64,000 nt of DNA from Caldovatus aquaticus (GTDB lineage Bacteria > Pseudomonadota > Alphaproteobacteria > Acetobacterales > Acetobacteraceae): assembly GCF_019458025.1 (NCBI RefSeq), contig NZ_JAHZUY010000001.1, forward strand, positions 62,001 through 126,000. The letters run 5' to 3'. Position 1 is the stretch's first letter. Each line of letters starts with the position of its first letter. The notes below the pieces were generated by a model. It did not search any database, was not told the DNA's origin, and saw only the letters and a list, made by a program, of their open reading frames with translations. Shown here in pieces: positions 43,057 to 51,840 of this stretch. A program made the position numbers and the translations under genes.

Positions 43057-44832
43057 TCATTCCATGAGGTGCGGCAGCCAGACATCCAGCACGGCGGCGC
43101 GCCCCTCCTCCTTCACCGCGCGCAGGGCCTCCGCGAGCGCCGCTTCCAGCTCGCCGGCGCGTTCCACCTTGCGGGCGTATGCCCCCCCGGCCGCGGCCGC
43201 GATCGCCGCGTAATCCGGCGGCGGGTCGAAGGCGACGCCGATTTCGGCCGCACGCGCCGCGTAGCCGGAGGGATGAAGGGCCAGCGCCGAGAAGCGCGGG
43301 GCCTTCCAGCCGCGGTTGTTGTAGACCACCTGCAGGAAGGGCGTGCGATACTGCCGTGCCATCCAGTGGACGGTGGACGGCTGCGAGAACATGTAGCAGC
43401 CATCGCCCATCAGGGCGATCACCGTCTTGCCCGGGTCGGCGAGCTTCGCGCCGATCGCGGCGCCCCCCGCCCAGCCCAGGTTGCCGCCGCCGGAATTCAG
43501 CATCTGCCCGGCGCGCGTCGGCGCGATGTGGTCGCAGATCACCGGGTAGTTCGTGATGCCCTCGTTGAGCACCAGGGTGTCGGCGTCCACATGGGCGCGC
43601 ACGCAGGCGGTGAGGAATTCGGGGGTTATGCGATCGTCCGCCGGCCGCGCTTCCCGTGCGGCCAGCGCCTCCCGCCGGCGGCGATGCCGCTCCGCGTAGT
43701 GCCGGCGCCGCTCGGCGATCCGGACCGGGTCGGGCCGGAAGCGCGCGAGCTCCGCATTGAGCTGCGCCAGCGCCGTCGCCGCATGCGCCTTGAAGACCTG
43801 GCGTGCCGGGATGGACCACAGCGGCATCTGCTGCTTCAGCGGATCAACGTCCAGGTGCCAGATCCGCGCCCCGGGCCGCGGCCGCGAGACCGTGGGAATC
43901 CACGGCACGTCGGAATCGATCACGATGACCAGATCGGCCTCGGCCAGCGCCGGATTCTGCCGCGGCTCGTTCCACTGGCAGCCCTGGTACATCGGATCGT
44001 CGTGGGGCAGGTTCACCGCATTCGGCACGGAATCCAGCACGCCGATGCCGAGCGGCCCGACCAGGCGCTGCAGCTCCGCCACCGCCTCCCTGTTCCGGCC
44101 GAGATAGGAGGTGACGATCAGCGGACGGTGCGCCGCCAGGATGTCCTCGAGCAGCGCGTGCACCGCCGCCTGCGGCAGGGCGGCAGGGCCGACCGGCACG
44201 AAATCGGCGGGGTCGGTCTCGGCCGGCGGGACCACCTCCTCCAGCACTTCGCGGGCCGCCATCAGGTAGACCGGCCCCTTCGGATCGGAGTGCGCGAATT
44301 GCAGGGCCCGGAAGACCATCTGGCGGATGTTGCGCCCCGTGCGGATCTCCGCGTCGTAGCGCATGTAGCCGCGCACGATCCCGCGCTGGTCGTGCACGTC
44401 CTGGATCCACTGGATGAATTCGTTCCGGCTGCCCTTCAACTCGCCGAACTGGGTGAAGGGGGAGGCGCCGGCGAAGATCAGGACGGGCACGCGGCCCTTG
44501 TCCACGTTGTGGACCGCCCCGGCCAGCGATTGCGTGCCGCACTCCACATGGACGACGACCGCCTGCGCACGGCCTGACACCTGGGCATGACCCTGCGCCG
44601 CGGTCAGCGCCACCATCTCGTTCGGGCAGGTGATGACGCGCGGAATCGGTCGCCCGCGCGCCTTGGCCTCGGCGATCGCCTCGACGAGGCCGGGATGATC
44701 CGAGCCGAAATTCGCAAAGATGTATTCGACCCCTGCGTCCTGCAGGGCATGGAGGAAGGCCGCGGCCGCGGTGTGGCCGGCGCTGGCCGGCGCGGGCGCC
44801 CGAGCGGCGGGCTGGAACGGCGGGCCGTCCAT
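43057..44832 (-). CDS. thiamine diphosphate-dependent decarboxylase (benzoylformate decarboxylase / acetolactate synthase family)
   Basis: The 591-residue enzyme has the three-domain TPP fold. The N-terminal pyrimidine-binding domain holds the activator Glu in ITCPNEMVALTAAQGHAQVS near residue 88. The central domain has IWHLDVDPLKQQMP, and the C-terminal diphosphate domain has LMGDGCYMFSQPSTVHWMARQ...VYNNRGW, the GDG-N-NN thiamine motif. Lack of acetolactate-synthase FAD residues cannot be judged by eye. As the first gene of the operon, divergent from a MarR regulator and ending in an aromatic-type aldehyde dehydrogenase, it most likely decarboxylates a 2-oxo acid to an aldehyde. Other TPP reactions remain possible. 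Confidence 0.85.
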   Translation of the reverse strand: MDGPPFQPAARAPAPASAGHTAAAAFLHALQDAGVEYIFANFGSDHPGLVEAIAEAKARGRPIPRVITCPNEMVALTAAQGHAQVSGRAQAVVVHVECGTQSLAGAVHNVDKGRVPVLIFAGASPFTQFGELKGSRNEFIQWIQDVHDQRGIVRGYMRYDAEIRTGRNIRQMVFRALQFAHSDPKGPVYLMAAREVLEEVVPPAETDPADFVPVGPAALPQAAVHALLEDILAAHRPLIVTSYLGRNREAVAELQRLVGPLGIGVLDSVPNAVNLPHDDPMYQGCQWNEPRQNPALAEADLVIVIDSDVPWIPTVSRPRPGARIWHLDVDPLKQQMPLWSIPARQVFKAHAATALAQLNAELARFRPDPVRIAERRRHYAERHRRRREALAAREARPADDRITPEFLTACVRAHVDADTLVLNEGITNYPVICDHIAPTRAGQMLNSGGGNLGWAGGAAIGAKLADPGKTVIALMGDGCYMFSQPSTVHWMARQYRTPFLQVVYNNRGWKAPRFSALALHPSGYAARAAEIGVAFDPPPDYAAIAAAAGGAYARKVERAGELEAALAEALRAVKEEGRAAVLDVWLPHLME

Positions 44833-44857
44833 GAACGATCCTCCCGACCGTCAATGT

Positions 44858-44881
44858 TTGAGATCCAACAGTTGGAGTCAA
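44858..44881. promoter_or_regulatory. palindromic operator, probable MarR-family binding site
   Basis: In the 105 bp gap between the divergent decarboxylase and MarR genes lies TCCAAC-A-GTTGGA, a perfect 6 bp inverted repeat. It is flanked by TTGA on the left and TCAA on the right, so symmetry spans 24 bases. This AT-richer palindrome is the strongest operator-like sequence in the window. It starts 26 bases from the decarboxylase ATG. Confidence 0.7.
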
Positions 44882-44937
44882 GGAGAAATCGTGCTCTCCT
44901 TCGCCGGCCCGGCGGGCAGGTCGGTGGGAACGCAATC

Positions 44938-45438
44938 ATGGCAGGCGGCAAGGCTGCACGCGCACCGCGCGAGGACAACCCCACGGGGGCCGCGCGCGGC
45001 GAACCCCCGGTCCGCCTGGGGCCGCTCGCGGATTTCATAGGCTTCCATCTGCGCCTCGCGCAGGAGGCCTCCTTCCGCGCCTTTGCCCAGCGGGTCGGCG
45101 ATCCGAAGCTCAAGCCCTCGCGCTTCGCCATGCTGACGCTGATCCACGAGAATCCGGGAATCACGCAAACGGCGCTGAGCCGCGCCAGCGGGCGCGACAA
45201 GTCCACTCTCACCGCGGCGCTGGACGACCTCGTGCAGCGCGGGCTGGTCCTGCGGGAGAAGGATGCCGGGGACCGGCGCAGCTACCGCCTGCATCTGACC
45301 GCCAAGGGCCGGCGGGTGCTCGCGCGTCTGACCGAGAAGGCGCGCGAGCACGACCTGAAGCTGGACCGGATCGTCGGCCCGGACCGGAAGCGGGAGTTCC
45401 TGCGTCTTCTCGCCCGCATCGCCACCGAGCTGGAGTGA
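44938..45438 (+). CDS. MarR-family transcriptional regulator
   Basis: The 166-residue winged-helix regulator has FHLRLAQEASFRAFAQRVGD in the N-terminal dimerisation helices. NPGITQTALSRASGRDKSTL is the recognition helix-turn-helix (near 78-100). RGLVLREKDAGDRRSYRLHL forms the wing, where DxRSxxxxLT is the family hallmark. MarR proteins are usually repressors released by aromatic acids or related ligands. It is divergent from the decarboxylase operon across a palindrome. The start at 44938 follows GGTGGGAACG; an in-frame ATG at 44854 lies within the operator and was rejected. Confidence 0.93.
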   Translation: MAGGKAARAPREDNPTGAARGEPPVRLGPLADFIGFHLRLAQEASFRAFAQRVGDPKLKPSRFAMLTLIHENPGITQTALSRASGRDKSTLTAALDDLVQRGLVLREKDAGDRRSYRLHLTAKGRRVLARLTEKAREHDLKLDRIVGPDRKREFLRLLARIATELE

Positions 45439-46005
45439 CCGTCCCGCCCGGGGCCCGCGTCCTGGCGGCTTCGCCCCTCGCCCGGCCGGACGATGGCGGC
45501 GGCGAGCCGGGTGCCGCCGCGCGGTCGCGGGCGAGGCGGAGGCGCCGGCCGGGCCTCGGCCCGACGGGTCCGGCGCGGCCTGGCGCCGGCGCGATCCGCC
45601 CGGCGCTGCGGGAGGCGGAGCCGCGCCACGCCGCCGTGGCCGTCGTGCGGGGCGGCAGGCGAGACCGCGGCCGGCGGCAGGCGCCCATCGGTGGTCCGCG
45701 CGCAGGGCGCCCGCGTTCGACCGCGCGCCGCGCGGCTGCGGCCCTCTCCGTTCCGCAGCGGGCCGCAACGCCGCGGGCACGCGCCGCGGACACGGAGCGG
45801 ATCGCCGGGGCCCGGCGCCCCAACCGCACCTGCTGGCGGGCCTGCGCGAGGATGGTATGTCGGAGTGCGGGAACACCGGGGACGGGCCGGGGCGGCACGC
45901 GGCGACACGGCGCGTGGCCGGCGCGGCCGGCGGCCCCGGCGACGACCCGGGAGGAGACGGCCGCGGCGCGCGCCCGCGTCCGCGCCGCCGAGGAGAGCGA
46001 ATCGG
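45439..46005. other. 567 bp region without a recognisable gene
   Basis: Frames run open but give Arg/Ala/Pro-rich peptides with no domain. The sequence contains many short GC inverted repeats. A good ribosome site (AGGAGAGCGA) at the right end belongs to the deacetylase gene. An ATG-led in-frame extension from 45493 is judged non-coding. Confidence 0.4.
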
Positions 46006-46884
46006 ATGCCCATGCAGCCGCGCGAACGCGCGCCCTATTCCGCCATCGTGGACCGCCCTCCGCTGCGCCTGCCGGACGGCGCGCGCATCGTGCTCTGGAC
46101 CGTCGTCAACCTCGAGGTCTGGGACATCGGCAAGCCGATGGCGCGGCAGGTGCTGCCGGCGCCGACCGGCCAGGCCCTGCTGCCGGACGTGCCGAACTGG
46201 TCCTGGCACGAATACGGCATGCGGGTCGGCGTCTGGCGCTTCTTCCGCCTCTACGCGCGTCTCGGCATCGCGCCCACGCTCTCGATCAACGCCCGCGTCG
46301 TCGAGGACTACGAGCGGGTGGCGGCGGAGGCGCGCGACGCGGGCTGGGAGTTCATGGGCCATTCCTGGGAGCAGGGGCCGATCCACAAGGAAGCGGACCA
46401 GCGCGCCATGATCCGGCGGTCGCTCGACCGGCTGGAGCGGTTCACCGGCACGCGCCCGATCGGCTGGCTCGGCCCCGGCCTGACCCAGACCCTGGAGACG
46501 CCGGAGCTGCTGGTGGAGGCCGGCATCAAGTACATCGGGGACTGGGTCTATGACGACGAACCGACCACCATCCGCACCGAGAAGGGCCCGCTGGTGACGC
46601 TGCCCTACACGGTCGAGATCAACGACATCCCGATGATGATCGTGCAGCACCACGAGAGCGACTACCTGCTCCGCCGCGCCCGCGACCAGTTCGACCGGCT
46701 CTACGCCGAGGGCGCGGAGCGGGCGAAGATCATGTGCATCGCCATCCACCCCTACATCTCCGGCCAGCCGCACCGCATCCGCTGGCTCGAGGAGTTCTAC
46801 GACTACGTGAACGGGCATCCCGGCGTGCTGCACTGGAACGGACCGCAGATGCTCGACTGGTACGCGGGCCAGCCGAAGCCGTGA
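46006..46884 (+). CDS. polysaccharide deacetylase-family protein (PuuE/allantoinase-like)
   Basis: The 292-residue NodB-fold protein contains IVLWTVVNLEVWDIGKPMAR near residue 28 in place of the usual TFDD block. EFMGHSWEQGPIHKEADQRA near 120 is the metal-binding His region. RPIGWLGPGLTQTLETPELL, YIGDWVYDDEPTTIR and IMCIAIHPYISGQPHRIRWL with the C-terminal His follow. This arrangement is typical of the PuuE-like branch, which includes cofactor-independent allantoinase and related amidohydrolases, rather than chitin deacetylases. There is no signal peptide, consistent with a cytosolic small-molecule amidase. The ATG at 46006 was chosen; a second ATG lies 2 codons on. Confidence 0.85.
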   Translation: MPMQPRERAPYSAIVDRPPLRLPDGARIVLWTVVNLEVWDIGKPMARQVLPAPTGQALLPDVPNWSWHEYGMRVGVWRFFRLYARLGIAPTLSINARVVEDYERVAAEARDAGWEFMGHSWEQGPIHKEADQRAMIRRSLDRLERFTGTRPIGWLGPGLTQTLETPELLVEAGIKYIGDWVYDDEPTTIRTEKGPLVTLPYTVEINDIPMMIVQHHESDYLLRRARDQFDRLYAEGAERAKIMCIAIHPYISGQPHRIRWLEEFYDYVNGHPGVLHWNGPQMLDWYAGQPKP

Positions 46885-47249
46885 CGCCCCGCGCGCGGCT
46901 GGAGGCGGCCGCGCGGGCGGCCGGATCGCCCGCCGGCCGTCCGGCGGCGGCCGCTGCGCCTGCCGGCGGTGCGCGCCGCGGGCTCCGGGGCCGGGACCGC
47001 CGCGGCGCGAGGCGGCGCCGCCCGGGCGCTCCCCGCGACCGCGCCATGCCGGCGCCCCCCGGGGATCGCGGCGTGGCCGTCGCGCGCCGCGCCTCGGCTT
47101 GACGGGCGTGGCCGCCTCGGCGAAGGGTAGGGCCGGAGGAAACGGTCAGGGACACGCAGTGTCGGACTTCGTCATCGGCTTGGTCCGGCGCGGCGCCGCC
47201 ACGGCGTCGCGCTCCGCGTCGTGAAAGCCGGGCCGGCAGGGCGCGCGGC
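46885..47249. other. 365 bp intergenic region with a possible repeat remnant and promoter
   Basis: The segment at 46951-46988 contains CCGGCGGTGCGCGC followed by GGGCTCCGG. This matches, with changes, the hairpin end of the dispersed repeat at 52951-52990, so it may be a decayed copy. A TTGACG hexamer at 47099-47104 could be a -35 element for the Liv operon, with only a weak -10 (AAGGGT) 18 bases on. No gene was recognised. Confidence 0.35.
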
Positions 47250-48110
47250 ATGCAGTTCTGGCTGATCCAGACGCTGAACAGCCTGGCGCTCGGGGGGCTG
47301 CTGTTCCTGCTCTCCTCCGGCTTCTCCCTGATCTTCGGCCTGCAGCGGATCCCCAACCTCGCGCACGGGGCGCTGTTCATGCTCGGCGCCTACATCGGCA
47401 CCAGCCTGCTCGCGCGCGAGGTGGACTTCTGGCTGGCGGCGCCGCTCGCCGGCGTGCTGGTCGGGCTGCTGGGGGTGGCGCTCGAACGCCTCGTGCTGCG
47501 CCGCCTCGCCGGCAACGAGCAGGGGCAGGTGCTGGTCACGCTCGGGGTCGCGTTCATCATCGCCGACCTCTGCCTGCTGGTCTGGACCGGCGATCCGATC
47601 CCGGTGCCGGCGCCGGAGGGGCTGCGCCGGCCGGTCTTCCTGTTCGGCTTCGCCTTCCCGACCTACCGGCTGGTGGTGCTGGGCATCGCCGTGGCCGCGG
47701 CGATCGGCCTGTTCCTGCTGATGGAGCGCACGCGGCTCGGCGCCATGATCCGCGCCGGCGTGGACGACCCGGAGATGGCGCGCGGCGTCGGCATCCGCGT
47801 CTCCGGGCTGTTTACCACGGTGTTCTGCCTCGGCGTGGCGCTGGCCGGGACCGCCGGCGTGCTCGGCGGGCCGATCCTCTCGGCCTATCCCGGGCTCGAC
47901 GCCGACATGCTGCCGCTGGCGCTGGTGGTGGTGATCCTGGGCGGGGTCGGCAGCCTGCTCGGCGCCTTCGTGGGCAGCTTCGTCGTCAGCTCGATCTACA
48001 ATTTCGGCACGGCGCTGTTCCCCGACCTCGCCTACGTCATCCTGTTCCTGCCCATGGTGCTGGCGCTGGTCTTCAAGCCGGAGGGGCTGTTCGGCCGGGT
48101 GCGGGCATGA
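47250..48110 (+). CDS. livH: second LivH-type ABC transporter permease
   Basis: The 286-residue permease starts MQFWLIQTLNSLALGGLLFL with SSGFSLIFGLQRIPNLAHGA near residue 22, the LivH hallmark. ERTRLGAMIRAGVDDPEMAR near 158 is the coupling loop, and LVVVILGGVGSLLGAFVGSF near 225 is conserved. Eight or so membrane spans are visible. It opens a second complete Liv operon (H, M, G, F, receptor, amidohydrolase) with 4-base overlaps between most genes. The ligand is unknown; the trailing amidohydrolase suggests an aromatic or heterocyclic acid. Confidence 0.93.
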   Translation: MQFWLIQTLNSLALGGLLFLLSSGFSLIFGLQRIPNLAHGALFMLGAYIGTSLLAREVDFWLAAPLAGVLVGLLGVALERLVLRRLAGNEQGQVLVTLGVAFIIADLCLLVWTGDPIPVPAPEGLRRPVFLFGFAFPTYRLVVLGIAVAAAIGLFLLMERTRLGAMIRAGVDDPEMARGVGIRVSGLFTTVFCLGVALAGTAGVLGGPILSAYPGLDADMLPLALVVVILGGVGSLLGAFVGSFVVSSIYNFGTALFPDLAYVILFLPMVLALVFKPEGLFGRVRA

Positions 48111-49117
48111 GGAGGGAGGCGGCGGGCGCGGCGGTGCGCGGCGGCCTGGCCCTGCTGGGCCTAGCCCTCCTCCCCTGGGTGCTGGGCGGCGACTTCTACG
48201 TGAACCTGGCGAGCCAGGTTCTGATCTACGCGCTGCTCGCGCTCAGCCTGAACCTGCTGATCGGCGCCGCCGGCCTCACCTCGCTCGGCCACGCGGCCTA
48301 TCTCGGCATCGCCGCCTACGCGGCGGCCTGGCTCACCGGCAACGCCGGCTTCGGCGCGCTGCCGGCGGCGCTCGCCGCGCTCGCGATCGGCACGGCCTCG
48401 GCGGCCGTCTTCGGGGTGCTGGCGCTGCGCGCCTCGGGCCTTGGCTTCCTGATGATCACCCTCGCGCTCGGGCAGATCGTCTGGGGCGTGGCCTATCGCT
48501 GGGTGTCGCTGACCGGCGGCGACAACGGCATCCGGCTGGCGGACAGGCCGGCGGTTCTGGGCTTCGACCTCGGGACGCCGGTCGCCTTCTACTACTTCGC
48601 GGCGGCCGTCTTCGCCCTCGCCTTCCTGTTCCTGCGCCGCCTCGCGCTCTCGCCCCTCGGCGCCTGCCTGCGCGGCACGAAGGAGCAGCCGCGGCGGATG
48701 GCGATGCTCGGCCACCACGTCTGGATGCTGCGCTGGATCGCCTTCGTGCTGGCGGGGTTCTGGGGCTCGGTCGCCGGGCTGCTCTACCTCTACTACCACA
48801 AATTCGTCAGCCCGCAGGCGCTGTCGCTGCAGCAGTCGGCGGAGGCGCTGCTGATGGTGCTGCTCGGCGGGTCGAGCACGCTCGCCGGCCCGGTCGTCGG
48901 CGCGGCGGTGATCACGCTGGTGAAGAACCTCGTCAGCTCCTACGTGGACCGATGGCTGACGCTGCTCGGCGTCATCTTCGTCGCGGTGGTCGTGTTCATG
49001 CCGCAGGGGATCGTTCCCGGCCTCGCCGGGCTGCTGCGGCGCCTCCGCGCCCTGCGGCCGGAGCGCGCGGGCGCCGCCCCGCCCCGCGCCGCCGCCGGCC
49101 ACGAGGCGGCGCCGTGA
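48107..49117 (+). CDS. livM: second LivM-type ABC transporter permease
   Basis: The 336-residue permease shows QVLIYALLALSLNLLIGAAG near residue 36 and TSLGHAAYLGIAAYAAAWLT near 57. The coupling loop LGACLRGTKEQPRRMAMLGH is near 185, and EALLMVLLGGSSTLAGPVVG is near 246. About nine spans are visible, with a basic, Ala-rich cytoplasmic tail of some 30 residues. It overlaps livH by ATGA and livG by GTGA. Confidence 0.93.
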   Translation: MRREAAGAAVRGGLALLGLALLPWVLGGDFYVNLASQVLIYALLALSLNLLIGAAGLTSLGHAAYLGIAAYAAAWLTGNAGFGALPAALAALAIGTASAAVFGVLALRASGLGFLMITLALGQIVWGVAYRWVSLTGGDNGIRLADRPAVLGFDLGTPVAFYYFAAAVFALAFLFLRRLALSPLGACLRGTKEQPRRMAMLGHHVWMLRWIAFVLAGFWGSVAGLLYLYYHKFVSPQALSLQQSAEALLMVLLGGSSTLAGPVVGAAVITLVKNLVSSYVDRWLTLLGVIFVAVVVFMPQGIVPGLAGLLRRLRALRPERAGAAPPRAAAGHEAAP

Positions 49118-49866
49118 GCGCCGCCGCCGCGCCGGCGCTCGCGGTCGAGGGGCTGGCCAAGCGCTTCGGCGGCCTGACTGTCACGCGCGACGTCTCGCTC
49201 GCGGTCATGCCCGGGGAGCGGCGCCTGATCATCGGCCCGAACGGCGCCGGCAAGACGACGCTCTTCAACCTCATCACCGGCGAGATCGCCGCGGACGCCG
49301 GCAGCGTGCGGCTGTTCGGGCAGGAACTGCTCGGCCTGCCGACCCGCCGGCGCGCGCATCTCGGCCTCGCCCGCACCTACCAGATCCTCACCCTCTTCCC
49401 TCGCGAGACGCTGCTGCACAATGTGGTGCTGGCCCTGCTCGGCCTCGCGCCCTTCCGCTGGGATCCCTGGAGCGCGCTCGCCTGCCGCCGCGCGCTGCGG
49501 GAGGAGGCGCTGGAGGCGCTCGCGCGCGTCGGCCTTGCCGGGGCGGCGGAGCGCACCGTCGCCGAGACCTCCTACGGCGAGCGGCGGCGCCTGGAGCTGG
49601 CGATGGCGCTGGCGCAGCGGCCGCGGGTGCTGCTGCTGGACGAGCCGCTGGCCGGCCTCTCCCAGCCCGAGCGCCACGCGATCCGCGAGCTGCTGGAGGC
49701 GATCCCGCGCGACGTCACCATCGTCATGATCGAGCACGACATGGACGTCGCCCTCGCCTTCGCCGAGCGCATCACCGTGCTGCACTTCGGCGAGGTGATC
49801 GTCGAGGGCACGCGCGCCGAGGTGGTGGCCGACCCGCGCACGAGGGAGGTCTATCTTGGCGAGTGA
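49114..49866 (+). CDS. livG: second LivG-type ABC transporter ATPase
   Basis: The 250-residue ATPase has Walker A GPNGAGKTT near residue 45, GLARTYQILTLFPRETLLHN near 87, signature ETSYGERRRLELAMALAQRP, and Walker B LLLLDEPLAGLS. MIEHDMDVALAFAERITVLH carries the switch His. These are the canonical residues, unlike the odd LivG at 38150. Its GTG start overlaps the livM stop (GTGA). The C-terminus AEVVADPRTREVYLGE is typical. Confidence 0.93.
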   Translation: MSAAAAPALAVEGLAKRFGGLTVTRDVSLAVMPGERRLIIGPNGAGKTTLFNLITGEIAADAGSVRLFGQELLGLPTRRRAHLGLARTYQILTLFPRETLLHNVVLALLGLAPFRWDPWSALACRRALREEALEALARVGLAGAAERTVAETSYGERRRLELAMALAQRPRVLLLDEPLAGLSQPERHAIRELLEAIPRDVTIVMIEHDMDVALAFAERITVLHFGEVIVEGTRAEVVADPRTREVYLGE

Positions 49867-50566
49867 CGCCGCGGCCCTGTCGCTCAGCGGGGTCGACAGC
49901 TTCTACGGCGACAGCCACGTGCTGCACGGCGTCGGCTTCGCGCTCCGGCCCGGGCGGCTGCTCGCGCTGCTCGGGCGCAACGGCGCCGGCAAGACCACCT
50001 GCCTCGCCACCATCATGGGCTTCCTCCGCCCGCGCCGGGGCGAGATCCGGCTGTACGGGGAGCGGATCTCCGGCCTGTCGCCGGAAGCGATCTGCCGGCG
50101 CGGCGTCGGGCTGGTGCCGCAGGGGCGGCGGGTGTTCCGCAGCCTCACCGTGCGCGAGAACCTGGCGGTGGCGGCGCGCGGCCGGGGCCCCTGGACCGTC
50201 GAGCGCGTCTTCGAGCTCTTCCCGCGGCTGCGCGAGCGGCACGGCCAGCTCGCCGGCTCGCTCTCGGGCGGCGAGCAGCAGATGCTCGCGATCGGGCGCG
50301 CGCTGATGGGCAACCCGCGCGTGCTGCTGATGGACGAGCCCTCCGAGGGCCTGGCGCCGCAGATCGTGGCCGAGGTCGGCCGCATCATCGGCCGGCTGAA
50401 CGCCGAGGGGCTGTCCATCGTGCTGGTCGAGCAGAACGTGAAGATGACGCTCGGCCTCGCACACGACGTCGTCATCATCAACACCGGCGCGGTGGTGTTC
50501 GAAGGCCCGGTCGAGGAGGCGCGGCGCGACGAGGCGCGGCTCGCCCAGCACCTCGGCGTGTTCTGA
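49856..50566 (+). CDS. livF: second LivF-type ABC transporter ATPase
   Basis: The 236-residue ATPase begins at a TTG preceded by GAGGGAGGT five bases away, and overlaps the end of livG by 11 bases. Walker A GRNGAGKTT is near residue 39, GLVPQGRRVFRSLTVRENLA near 85, signature SLSGGEQQML near 137, and Walker B LLMDEPSEGLAP. IVLVEQNVKMTLGLAHDVVI contains a Gln at the switch position, as is normal for LivF. Unlike the LivF at 35929 it ends with its own stop. Confidence 0.93.
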   Translation: MASDAAALSLSGVDSFYGDSHVLHGVGFALRPGRLLALLGRNGAGKTTCLATIMGFLRPRRGEIRLYGERISGLSPEAICRRGVGLVPQGRRVFRSLTVRENLAVAARGRGPWTVERVFELFPRLRERHGQLAGSLSGGEQQMLAIGRALMGNPRVLLMDEPSEGLAPQIVAEVGRIIGRLNAEGLSIVLVEQNVKMTLGLAHDVVIINTGAVVFEGPVEEARRDEARLAQHLGVF

Positions 50567-50590
50567 CGGGATTGCGGGGAGGAGGCGGAC

Positions 50591-51832
50591 ATGGAACGCA
50601 GGACGGTCCTGAAGGGCCTGGCGGGAGCGGCGGCGGCGCTCGCGGCGCCCGCGGTGCACGCGCAGCCGGCGCCGATCCGGGTGGGGATGCTGACGGTCAA
50701 GACCGGCCCGCTCGCCTCGGGCGGCATCCAGATGGAGAACGGGCTCCGGATCTTCCTCAACGACCGCGGCATGCGCCTCGCCGGCCGCCCGGTGGTGCTG
50801 ACCGTCTCCGACACCGGCGGCGTGCCCGCCCAGGCCCGCACCAAGACGCAGGAGCTGGTCGAGCGCGAGCGCTGCCAGGTGCTGATCGGCCCGCTCGCCG
50901 CCTTCGAGGCGCTGGCGATCGACGACTACATCCGCCAGGCCGGCGTGCCGATCATCAGCTCCTCCGCCGCGGCCGAGGACCTGACGCAGCGCCAGCCGAA
51001 CCCGTGGTTCGTGCGGCCCGTCGGCACCTCCGCCCAGTGCATGCACCCCTTCGCCGAGTACGCGGCCAAGGACCTCGGCTACCGGCGCATGTCCACCATC
51101 GCCGACGACTTCGCCTACGGCCACGAGCAGTGCGCCGGCTTCCAGCGCAGCTTCGAGGACAACGGCGGGCGGATCGTGCAGAAGCTGTGGCCGCCGCTCG
51201 CCGTGCCGGACTACGGCACCTACATCTCGCAGCTCAAGACCAACGCGGACGGGGCGTTCATCGGCTTCGCCGGCTCCAACGGCTTCCGCTTCGTCCGCCA
51301 GTTCAACGAGTACGGGCTGAAGGGCCGCCTGCCGCTGCTCGGCGGCATGACGGCGGTGGACGAGTCCATCCTGCAGCAGATGGGCAACGACGCGATCGGG
51401 ATCGTCTCGACCAACTGGTACTCGGCGGAGATCGACAATCCCGCGAACCGCCGCTTCGTCGAGCAGATGCGGCGCGAGCACCGGCAGGACCCCGGCTACT
51501 ACTCGGCCGGCGCGCACATCTCCGGCGCCGTGCTCGAGGCGGCGCTGGAGGCGGTGGACGGCCGGATCGAGGACAAGGAGGCCTTCATGCGCGCGCTCCG
51601 CACCGGCCGGGTGGAGGAGACGGTGCGCGGCCCGATCCGCTTCGACCAGTACGGCCAGTCCATCGGCAACGTGTACATCCGCCGCGTCGAGCGCAAGGAC
51701 GGGCGCCTGGTGAACAGCGTCATCAAGGTCTACCCGGAGGTCAGCCAGTTCTGGACCTACGACCCGCAGGAGTTCCTGCGCAACCCGGTCTATTCGCGCA
51801 ACTGGCCGCCGGCGCGCCACCTCGAGAACTAG
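50591..51832 (+). CDS. ABC transporter periplasmic receptor, LivK-type
   Basis: The 413-residue receptor has a signal peptide (MERRTVLKGLAGAAAALAAP, cleavage after VHA, with RR at the start suggesting Tat). The type I binding-protein fold begins PIRVGMLTVKTGPLASGGIQ. PAQARTKTQELVERERCQVL is near residue 78, STIADDFAYGHEQCAGF near 170, and VSQFWTYDPQEFLRNPVYSR is near the C-terminus. The last block is typical of receptors for aromatic or amide ligands. It lies 24 bases after livF and 8 bases before the amidohydrolase gene. Confidence 0.92.
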   Translation: MERRTVLKGLAGAAAALAAPAVHAQPAPIRVGMLTVKTGPLASGGIQMENGLRIFLNDRGMRLAGRPVVLTVSDTGGVPAQARTKTQELVERERCQVLIGPLAAFEALAIDDYIRQAGVPIISSSAAAEDLTQRQPNPWFVRPVGTSAQCMHPFAEYAAKDLGYRRMSTIADDFAYGHEQCAGFQRSFEDNGGRIVQKLWPPLAVPDYGTYISQLKTNADGAFIGFAGSNGFRFVRQFNEYGLKGRLPLLGGMTAVDESILQQMGNDAIGIVSTNWYSAEIDNPANRRFVEQMRREHRQDPGYYSAGAHISGAVLEAALEAVDGRIEDKEAFMRALRTGRVEETVRGPIRFDQYGQSIGNVYIRRVERKDGRLVNSVIKVYPEVSQFWTYDPQEFLRNPVYSRNWPPARHLEN

Positions 51833-51840
51833 GACCGGAC

